From: JBBIJH01 sp037446075
GTDB lineage: Bacteria; Bacteroidota; Ignavibacteria; UBA10030; JAHEZR01
NCBI GenBank assembly: GCA_037446075.1
Contig: JBBIJH010000059.1
Location: forward strand, 1-14,682
DNA: 14,682 nucleotides
Direction of reading: 5' to 3'
In this document: positions 6,601-12,693 of the stretch, piece after piece
Position numbering within the stretch: position 1 is the first letter of the stretch
How the letters are laid out: every line of letters begins with the position of its first letter
Translations under genes and position numbers: made by a program
The notes under the pieces: model-generated
The model's database searches: none
Told to the model about the DNA's origin: nothing
Seen by the model: only the letters and a program-made list of their open reading frames with translations

Positions 6601-7401
6601 AAAGTCGACGAGCTGGAGGATTACTATAAGCACGAGAAGAACAAAGTCCAGTTGGGTGATGAGTTGCCGCCCGGTATCGTGCAGCTTGCGAAGGTCTACG
6701 TTGCAAAGAAACGGAAGCTCTCCGTAGGCGATAAGATGGCCGGGCGTCACGGCAACAAGGGCGTGGTGGCCAAGATTGTTCCCGTGGAGGATATGCCCTT
6801 CCTCCCAGACGGAACTCCCGTTGACATAGTTTTGAATCCGCTCGGGGTGCCCTCGCGGATGAATCTGGGTCAGCTCTACGAGACAGCTCTTGGATGGGCG
6901 GCGCAGAAACTCGGCTGTACCTATGCATCGCCGATCTTTGATGGAGCAACTTGGGAAGACGTTCAGGCCGAACTTCGGAAAGCCGGCCTCAATGAAAATT
7001 CCAAGACAGTTCTTTATGACGGTCAGACTGGGGAACCATTAGATCAGGAAGTTACCGTCGGTGTGATCTATATGATGAAGCTCTCTCATCTTGTCGACGA
7101 CAAGATTCATGCTCGCTCGATCGGACCTTACTCCTTGATCACGCAGCAACCGCTGGGCGGGAAAGCACAATTCGGCGGGCAGAGATTTGGTGAAATGGAG
7201 GTCTGGTCGCTGGAGGGTTACGGCGCCGCACACACACTTCAGGAGATGCTGACGATCAAAAGCGATGACGTCACCGGCCGGGCCAAAGTATACGAAGCAA
7301 TCGTGAAGGGGGAAAACCTTCCCGAAGCAAATATCCCGGAGTCCTTCAACGTACTCGTACGGGAGTTGATGGGACTTGGGTTGGATGTGAAGATAGAGTA
7401 A
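3616..7401 (+). CDS. rpoB: DNA-directed RNA polymerase subunit beta
   Basis: This is the full-length beta subunit, 1261 residues, the catalytic-core partner of beta' in RNA polymerase. It starts with TTG at 3616: AAGGAGG at 3599-3605 lies 10 bases before, and an in-frame stop at 3589-3591 leaves no ATG or GTG in between. The N-terminus RISFAKIPEVIEYPDF (lobe/protrusion) is followed by the fork and rifampicin region FFGTNQLSQFMDQTNPLAEL (455-474), then HKRRMSALGPGG and the CPIETPEGPNIGL motif. A lineage insertion of SI2/beta-i9 type lies at about 890-1020 and is rich in Lys, Arg and Glu. The end has LSVGDKMAGRHGNKG (1035-1049) and the switch/clamp segment GGQRFGEMEVWSLEGYGAA. The rifampicin-contact positions equivalent to E. 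coli Q513, D516, H526 and S531 are unaltered (Q463, D466, H476, S481). rpoC follows after 27 bases. Confidence 0.99.
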   Translation: MKNLSVRSNGSNGRISFAKIPEVIEYPDFLNVQLESYEAFLQATVPPARRKRKGLQAVFEMNFPISDAREHYLLEFVEYYVEKPKYSVTECQERGLTYAVPLKAKLRLSTKAKDGKTYTNTVEQEVYLGNLPFMTDRGTFIINGAERVIVSQLHRSPGVFFSESMHPNGTPIYSARIIPFRGSWVEFATDISNVMYAYIDRKKKFPVTTLLRALGYSSDDEILELFNLVEEVDVHKVDLKEYLDRVICSDVVDTKTGEIFITKDSKLTEDNIKKIKRSNVKKIRFLKHEGASESSVIANTISKDIARTEQDALEAIYRQLRSGEAPDLDTAKNLIERLFFNPKRYDLGDVGRYRLNAKLNLNVPAHITTLTKEDVIAIINYLIGLQQGTKVVDDIDHLGNRRVRTVGEQLATQFNIGLARMARTIRERMNLRDSENFSPQDLINARTITSVINAFFGTNQLSQFMDQTNPLAELTHKRRMSALGPGGLTRERAGFEVRDVHYTHYGRLCPIETPEGPNIGLISSLCIHSRVNEFGFIETPYRKVKNGRVTDEIEYLTAEKEDVYVIAQANAKLDEKGRFVDERVKARIKGDFPVVKPEEVQYMDVAPNQIVSAAAALIPFLEHDDANRALMGSNMQRQSVPLLRPERPLVGTGLEDKVARDSRSLIVAERNGIVEYVSADKIVVQYDIDETSVEALTSFDEKRRVEYPLTKFFRTNQDTCINQRPVVAEGQRFKKGEVLADGPATDGGELALGRNIVVAFMPWRGYNFEDAIVISERVVAEDVFTSVHIEEFELQVRDTKRGEEELTREIPNVSEEATKNLDENGIIRVGAEVREGDILIGKITPKGETDPTPEEKLLKAIFGEKAGDVKDASLKAPPGMKGIVISTKLFSRKKKDAEARKEDKRKLEVLDRQRRKDLNELYEKLGRKLDMLLAGEKSAGIRDLEGNIVLRAGTQLKEDSFQTMENLEKLDPNQDWVDDKRKNSLVTKIYQNYRAKVDELEDYYKHEKNKVQLGDELPPGIVQLAKVYVAKKRKLSVGDKMAGRHGNKGVVAKIVPVEDMPFLPDGTPVDIVLNPLGVPSRMNLGQLYETALGWAAQKLGCTYASPIFDGATWEDVQAELRKAGLNENSKTVLYDGQTGEPLDQEVTVGVIYMMKLSHLVDDKIHARSIGPYSLITQQPLGGKAQFGGQRFGEMEVWSLEGYGAAHTLQEMLTIKSDDVTGRAKVYEAIVKGENLPEANIPESFNVLVRELMGLGLDVKIE

Positions 7402-7428
7402 TCCAAACGAAAGGTCTGGAGGTTTCGG

Positions 7429-10400
7429 ATGCCATTCAATACACGTGAGCTAAGTCTGAAGAGACCGTTTTCGCGGATCTCCATCAGTCTTTCTTCTCCC
7501 GATGCGATCCTCGCTCGCTCGCACGGAGAAGTCACAAAACCGGAGACGATCAACTATCGATCCTTCCGGCCTGAAAAGGATGGTCTGTTCTGCGAAAAGA
7601 TCTTCGGGCCCGTGCGCGACTGGGAATGCCATTGCGGTAAGTACAAACGTATCCGGTACAAGGGCATCATCTGCGACCGATGTGGCGTAGAGGTGACGCA
7701 GAAGAGTGTTCGCCGCGAGAGGATGGGGCATATCTCCCTTGCTGTCCCAGTCGTGCATATCTGGTATTTTCGCTCCGTTCCGAGCAAGATCGGGCACATC
7801 CTCGGGATAAGCACGAAGGACCTCGAGAAGATCATTTATTATGAATCCTACGTCGTTGTCCAGCCGGGTCCGACTGGGTTGCGACCGGCGGAGTTGATTT
7901 CGGAAGAGCAGTACTTTGAGATCCTCGCTTCCCTCCCACCAAAAAACCAAGAGCTCGAGGATTCCAACCCGAAGAAGTTTATCGCCAAGATCGGCGGAGA
8001 TGCCATTAAAGACCTCCTGAAGCGAACCGACGTGGAGGCGCTTGCTGCCGAGCTGCGCGCGGAGATTAAGAGCGAGACGTCCGTACAGAAAAAAGCCGAG
8101 GCACTGAAGCGTCTGCGCGTTGTGGAAGCCTTCCGGGAAGTGGACGGAAAGGTGATCCACAAGCCGGAGTGGATGGTGATGGATGTGATTCCTGTTATTC
8201 CGCCTGAGCTTCGTCCTCTAGTGCCGCTCGAAGGGGGACGCTTTGCAACGTCGGACTTGAATGATCTGTACCGCCGCGTGATCATCCGGAATAACCGTCT
8301 GAAGCGGTTGATCGATATCAAGGCACCCGAGGTGATTCTGCGGAACGAGAAACGGATGCTTCAGGAAGCAGTGGACGCTCTGTTCGACAACTCCCGGAGA
8401 ATCAACGCCGTTCGAAGCGATAACAACCGAGCGCTGAAATCTCTTTCCGATATGCTCAAAGGAAAGCAAGGACGGTTCCGTCAGAATCTTCTTGGCAAGC
8501 GTGTCGACTACTCTGGCCGGTCGGTGATTGTAGTTGGCCCAGAATTGAAACTCCACGAATGCGGTCTTCCAAAGGATATGGCGGTTGAGCTTTTCAAGCC
8601 GTTTATCATCCGAAAGCTGATTGAGCGCGGACTGGTGAAGACGGTAAAGAGCGCAAAGAAGTTGGTAGAGAAGAAGGGGCCAGAAGTATGGGATATCCTC
8701 GAGCACATCATCGATGGACATCCAGTACTTCTGAACCGAGCACCGACGCTCCATCGTCTGGGAATCCAGGCATTCCAGCCGGTTCTTGTCGAGGGGAAGG
8801 CCATTCGCATTCATCCCATGGTTTGCACGGCTTTCAACGCCGACTTCGATGGTGATCAAATGGCCGTCCATGTTCCGCTCTCGTATGAAGCCCAGCTCGA
8901 AGCCCGGATTTTAATGTTGTCGAGCCATAACATTATTTCTCCGGCGAATGGCTCGCCGATTGTCCATCCGACTCAGGACCAGGTTCTCGGGTGCTATTAC
9001 CTTACGAAGTCCAAGCCAGGCGACCTCGGGGAAGGAAAGGTCTTCTCTTCGCAGGATGAAGTGATTATTGCTCACAATCAAGGGAAACTCGGCCTCCACG
9101 CCAGGATTAAGGTACGCGTCAATGGAGAGTTGATTGAAACAACGACCGGAAGAGTGCTCTTCAACCAAATCGTCCCGAAGGAACTTGGGTTTATCAATGA
9201 GCTTCTGAACAAGAAGCGACTGATCCAAATCATTGGATCAGTGTTCCGTACCCACGGGAATCTGAGGACCGCGGAGTTTCTGGATCAACTGAAAGAGTTG
9301 GGCTTTCGTTATGCGACGAAAGCCGGACTCTCTGTCAGCATCGCGGACGTCGTGATCCCGAAAGAGAAGGAAGAGATCATCAAGAAAGCGCAGGCCGATG
9401 TTGACCAGGTTCAAAACCTCTACTACGGGGGCTTCATTACTCATGGCGAGCGCTACAATAAAGTGATTGACATCTGGATGCGGGCGACGAACAAAGTGGC
9501 GGAAAAATTATTCGACACGCTACAGCACACGCGGGATGGTTTCAATTCTCTCTATATGATGGTGGATTCTGGCGCTCGAGGTTCGAAAGAACAGGTTCGG
9601 CAATTGGCCGGGATGCGCGGCCTGATGGCGAAACCCCAGAAGAGCCTCTCGGGAGCCACTGGCGAGTTGATCGAGAACCCGATCATCGCCAACTTCCGCG
9701 AAGGGCTCTCAATCCTGGAGTATTTCATTTCAACGCATGGAGCGCGGAAGGGTCTTGCTGATACCGCATTGAAAACGGCCGATGCCGGTTACCTCACACG
9801 ACGCCTGATCGACGTGGCCCAAGACGCTGTCATTTCTGAAGAAGATTGCGGCACAATCCTCGGTGTGCTGACCGGTGCGCTAAAGGAAGGGGAGGACGTG
9901 AAAGAACCTCTTGCAGAGCGCATCCTCGGTCGCGTGGCCGTCCATGATGTCGTCGATCCTTTGACGGGGAACATCATTGTGAAAGCGGGAGAGGAAATTG
10001 ATGAAGAGAAAGCCGCTGCCATTTCGGAGACCTCGATCGAAGCGGTGGAGATCCGTTCGGTTCTGACGTGCGAGGCAAAGCGTGGAGTCTGCGCGAAGTG
10101 TTACGGCAGAAATCTTACAACAGGCAAACTGGTAGATGTCGGCGAAGCCGTCGGAATTATCGCTGCACAATCCATCGGAGAGCCTGGCACGCAGCTCACT
10201 TTGAGAACCTTCCATACGGGCGGCACCGCCAGTCTCATCGCTGCTCAGTCGCAGATCATTTCGAAGTTTGACGGGCGCGTGAAATACGAGGGCATCAAGA
10301 GCATCGACTATCGAAGAAACGGTGAGAGCAGGAGCATCGTCTCAGGACGTAGCGGTGTCGTGATCATCGTTGACGACGACAACCGCGTCCTGACGAAATA

Positions 10401-11715
10401 CGATGTACCCTACGGGGCACATCTGCTCGTGGCGGAAGGCGGTCATGTCAGGAGAGGGGATATCATCTACGAGTGGGACCCCTACAATGCGGTCATTGTC
10501 TCCGAACACAGTGGAATTGTCAAGTATCATGATCTAAAGGAGAATGTGACATATCGAGAGGAGCCGGACGAGCAGACTGGCCACATTCAAAAGGTTGTGA
10601 TCGACACGCGTGATCGCAGTCTGAGTCCTTCGCTCTCCATTTCTGACAAGAAGGGACACAAACTGGGCACTTACATCATTCCGACACGCGCGCATCTCGT
10701 TGTTGACGACGGGGAGGAAATCCAGGCGGGTGAAATCTTGGTGAAGATCCCTCGAGACATTGGAAAGACCAGGGACATCACTGGTGGTTTGCCTCGCGTC
10801 ACAGAGCTTTTCGAAGCACGGAGTCCGGCCGATCCTGCCATCGTCTCCGAAATCGACGGTGTCGTGAAGTTCGGTCCACAGCGACGCGGTTCTCGTGAGA
10901 TCGTTGTAACAAGCCATGATGGAAAAGACAAGCGATTGTACTCGATTCCGTTGGGCAAGCACATTCTTGTGCAAAATAACGATCTCGTTCGGGCGGGAGA
11001 TCGGCTCTCAGACGGTGCCGTGGATCCGCACGACATTCTCCGCATCAAGGGTGTGGGAGCAGTTCAAGAGTATCTGGTAAACGAGATCCAAGAAGTATAC
11101 CGGATGCAGGGTGTGAAGATTAACGATAAACACATTGAGTGCATTGTGCGACAGATGATGCAGAAGGTCCGAGTGATCGATCCAGGCGACACGCGGTTCC
11201 TTGAGGGCGACTACGTTGACAAACTTAAGGTGATCGAGGAGAATGAAAGTATGAGCGACAAGGTTGTGGTGGTGAGCAAAGGCGATTCCAAGTTCAAAAA
11301 CGGCCAGCTTGTCTCGAAAAAGAAGGTGCGAGAGACGAATACTGATCTGCGCAAGAAGGGGAAAAAGGTGGTGGAATTCCGAGATGCTGAGCCCGCGACC
11401 TCTGAGCCAGTCCTCCTGGGGATCACCTCCGCGGCCCTGTCCACGGAAAGCTTTATCTCGGCAGCTTCTTTCCAAGAGACAACGCGCGTCTTGACTGACG
11501 CTTCCATTGAGGCGAAAGTCGATGAGCTGAGAGGCTTGAAGGAAAACGTTATCATGGGTCGACTGATACCGGTGGGAACGGGGTTAGACCGCTTCCGAGA
11601 TCTTGTCGTGACGCAAAGGCCAGAAGTGGAAGAAGTGGCGGCGGAGGAAGAGGCCGTAACGGAGAAAGTCGCGAAGCGCGTGAAGAAGAAGGTGAAAGTA
11701 GCTGGGCAAGGTTGA
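7429..11715 (+). CDS. rpoC: DNA-directed RNA polymerase subunit beta'
   Basis: This is full-length beta', 1428 residues, which carries the active site of RNA polymerase. The N-terminal zinc ribbon uses C67, C69, C82 and C85. The catalytic NADFDGDQMAVH (470-481) provides the Mg-binding D472, D474 and D476. The bridge helix lies near 760-795 (STHGARKGLADTALKTADAG). The second zinc site is C807, C881, C888 and C891. The trigger loop starts SIGEPGTQLTLRTFHTGG (915-932) and is interrupted by an SI3-like insertion of about 180 residues (about 936-1110) before ITGGLPRVTELFEAR. The C-terminus has the FCB-type PGDTRFLEGDYVDK and RDAEPATSEP region, then SFISAASFQETTRVL, and a charged tail. TGGAGG (7417-7422) precedes the ATG at good spacing. 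Confidence 0.99.
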   Translation: MPFNTRELSLKRPFSRISISLSSPDAILARSHGEVTKPETINYRSFRPEKDGLFCEKIFGPVRDWECHCGKYKRIRYKGIICDRCGVEVTQKSVRRERMGHISLAVPVVHIWYFRSVPSKIGHILGISTKDLEKIIYYESYVVVQPGPTGLRPAELISEEQYFEILASLPPKNQELEDSNPKKFIAKIGGDAIKDLLKRTDVEALAAELRAEIKSETSVQKKAEALKRLRVVEAFREVDGKVIHKPEWMVMDVIPVIPPELRPLVPLEGGRFATSDLNDLYRRVIIRNNRLKRLIDIKAPEVILRNEKRMLQEAVDALFDNSRRINAVRSDNNRALKSLSDMLKGKQGRFRQNLLGKRVDYSGRSVIVVGPELKLHECGLPKDMAVELFKPFIIRKLIERGLVKTVKSAKKLVEKKGPEVWDILEHIIDGHPVLLNRAPTLHRLGIQAFQPVLVEGKAIRIHPMVCTAFNADFDGDQMAVHVPLSYEAQLEARILMLSSHNIISPANGSPIVHPTQDQVLGCYYLTKSKPGDLGEGKVFSSQDEVIIAHNQGKLGLHARIKVRVNGELIETTTGRVLFNQIVPKELGFINELLNKKRLIQIIGSVFRTHGNLRTAEFLDQLKELGFRYATKAGLSVSIADVVIPKEKEEIIKKAQADVDQVQNLYYGGFITHGERYNKVIDIWMRATNKVAEKLFDTLQHTRDGFNSLYMMVDSGARGSKEQVRQLAGMRGLMAKPQKSLSGATGELIENPIIANFREGLSILEYFISTHGARKGLADTALKTADAGYLTRRLIDVAQDAVISEEDCGTILGVLTGALKEGEDVKEPLAERILGRVAVHDVVDPLTGNIIVKAGEEIDEEKAAAISETSIEAVEIRSVLTCEAKRGVCAKCYGRNLTTGKLVDVGEAVGIIAAQSIGEPGTQLTLRTFHTGGTASLIAAQSQIISKFDGRVKYEGIKSIDYRRNGESRSIVSGRSGVVIIVDDDNRVLTKYDVPYGAHLLVAEGGHVRRGDIIYEWDPYNAVIVSEHSGIVKYHDLKENVTYREEPDEQTGHIQKVVIDTRDRSLSPSLSISDKKGHKLGTYIIPTRAHLVVDDGEEIQAGEILVKIPRDIGKTRDITGGLPRVTELFEARSPADPAIVSEIDGVVKFGPQRRGSREIVVTSHDGKDKRLYSIPLGKHILVQNNDLVRAGDRLSDGAVDPHDILRIKGVGAVQEYLVNEIQEVYRMQGVKINDKHIECIVRQMMQKVRVIDPGDTRFLEGDYVDKLKVIEENESMSDKVVVVSKGDSKFKNGQLVSKKKVRETNTDLRKKGKKVVEFRDAEPATSEPVLLGITSAALSTESFISAASFQETTRVLTDASIEAKVDELRGLKENVIMGRLIPVGTGLDRFRDLVVTQRPEVEEVAAEEEAVTEKVAKRVKKKVKVAGQG

Positions 11716-11739
11716 CAGGTTCTGTCTTCCGATTTTTTT
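11710..11739 (+). terminator. Possible weak intrinsic terminator at the rpoC stop
   Basis: GACAG (11714-11718) pairs with CTGTC (11722-11726) around GTT, with a T-T internal mismatch and an outer GG/CC pairing (11710-11711 with 11729-11730). A run of seven T follows at 11733-11739. The stem overlaps the rpoC stop codon. The hairpin is short and interrupted, so termination may be partial at best; the shape is seen, the function is inferred. Confidence 0.35.
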
Positions 11740-11766
11740 GACAATCTGGGAGAATTTCGTTAGATT
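11738..11766 (+). promoter_or_regulatory. Sigma-70-type promoter upstream of rpsL
   Basis: A perfect -35 box TTGACA (11738-11743) is followed at exactly 17 bases by TAGATT (11761-11766), four of six matches to the -10 consensus. Transcription would start near 11773 and leave a leader of about 40 bases before rpsL. The neighbouring TAAGTTTG (11769-11776) matches the Bacteroidota -7 motif TAnnTTTG, but a matching upstream TTG at the usual distance is absent. This would let the str operon be transcribed apart from rpoBC. Confidence 0.6.
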
Positions 11767-11780
11767 AATAAGTTTGGCTT

Positions 11781-11804
11781 TAATCGGCCGTGACTAATCC
11801 GTGA
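11781..11804 (+). repeat. Short imperfect direct repeat before rpsL
   Basis: TAATCGGCCGTGA (11781-11793) and TAATCCGTGA (11795-11804) are two copies of one unit, the first with three extra bases. The pair ends 9 bases before the TTG start of rpsL and lies inside the presumed mRNA leader. It could be a binding site or a chance duplication. Confidence 0.35.
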
Positions 11805-11813
11805 ACAACTAGC

Positions 11814-12197
11814 TTGCCAACGATCAATCAACTTATACGCTGGGGGCGTGAAAAGGTAACTTGGAAAAGCAAAGCCCCTGCTCTCGAAGGATGTCCCCAG
11901 AAAAGAGGTGTATGTACGCGAGTCTACACAACCACTCCTAAGAAGCCAAACTCGGCTCTTAGAAAGGTGGCCCGTGTGCGGCTGACGAACGGTATTGAGG
12001 TGACCGCGTACATCCCCGGTGAGGGTCACAACCTTCAGGAGCACTCCATCGTGATGATTCGTGGGGGTCGTGTCAAGGATTTGCCCGGCGTGCGCTACCA
12101 TATCATCCGGGGGACACTTGATACAGCCGGTGTCAATGATCGAAAACAAGGGCGTTCGAAGTATGGTGCGAAGAAGCCCAAAGAAGTTCAAGCTTAG
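11814..12197 (+). CDS. rpsL: Small-subunit ribosomal protein uS12
   Basis: uS12 lies at the decoding centre of the 30S subunit and controls accuracy. The protein has 127 residues, with PALEGCPQKRGVCTRVYTTT, PKKPNSALRK (42-51), GEGHNLQEHS and RGGRVKDLPGVRYH. The streptomycin-linked lysines K43 and K88 are present, as is D89, the residue modified by RimO in many bacteria. The C-terminus IIRGTLDTAGVNDR matches FCB-type S12. The start is TTG: the product begins MPTINQLI as in the family, and an in-frame TGA at 11802-11804 allows no upstream start. No Shine-Dalgarno sequence precedes it. W10 and W17 are unusual in a region that is normally basic and polar. The stop overlaps the ribosome binding site of rpsG. 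Confidence 0.97.
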   Translation: MPTINQLIRWGREKVTWKSKAPALEGCPQKRGVCTRVYTTTPKKPNSALRKVARVRLTNGIEVTAYIPGEGHNLQEHSIVMIRGGRVKDLPGVRYHIIRGTLDTAGVNDRKQGRSKYGAKKPKEVQA

Positions 12198-12203
12198 GAA
12201 GTC

Positions 12204-12671
12204 ATGAGGAAGAAAAGAGCGCCGAAAAGGCAAATAGCACCTGATCCAAAGTACAATGATGTGTTGGTGGCTCGATTTATCAATTCGATCCTTAAGAGAG
12301 GAAAGAAGCATCTTGCCCGCCGGACGTTCTACGACTCGTTGAAGCTCATTGAGGAGCGATCGAAACAAACGGGCATTGACGTTTTCAGAAAGGCGATGAA
12401 GAATGTCCAGCCGATCTTAGAGGTAAGGGCGCGACGAGTTGGGGGTGCAACGTATCAAGTGCCCACCGAGGTTCGGCCAGACCGAGGAACGGCACTAGCG
12501 ATCCGGTGGATCTTGAATGCTGCACGGGATCGGAAAGAGAAATCGATGTCTGAGAAGCTTGCCTCAGAATTGATTGCTGCGGCAAATAGCGAAGGCAATG
12601 CCGTGAAGAAGAAAGAAGACACGCACAAGATGGCGGAAGCGAACAAGGCATTCGCCCATTTCAAGTGGTAA
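12204..12671 (+). CDS. rpsG: Small-subunit ribosomal protein uS7
   Basis: At 155 residues this matches the usual length of uS7 (about 156). uS7 nucleates assembly of the 30S head and contacts E-site tRNA and mRNA; in E. coli it also represses its own operon. Recognisable parts are the start MRKKRAPKRQIAPDPKYND, the RFINSILKRGKK helix, the central VRARRVGGATYQVPTEVRP with the beta hairpin, the IRWILNAARDR helix and the end ANKAFAHFKW. The ATG at 12204 lies 6 bases after the rpsL stop, and TAGGAAG overlapping that stop serves as ribosome binding site, so translation is probably coupled. The order rpsL-rpsG-fusA is the str operon. Confidence 0.98.
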   Translation: MRKKRAPKRQIAPDPKYNDVLVARFINSILKRGKKHLARRTFYDSLKLIEERSKQTGIDVFRKAMKNVQPILEVRARRVGGATYQVPTEVRPDRGTALAIRWILNAARDRKEKSMSEKLASELIAAANSEGNAVKKKEDTHKMAEANKAFAHFKW

Positions 12672-12693
12672 GGTCAAAGGAAAATTCGATCCG

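Noticed and set aside
6130..6750. Long antisense open frame (206 codons) within rpoB, and others of 100-236 codons opposite rpoB and rpoC
   Set aside because: They are mirror frames of strongly conserved genes, with no motif and no ribosome binding site that I can support.
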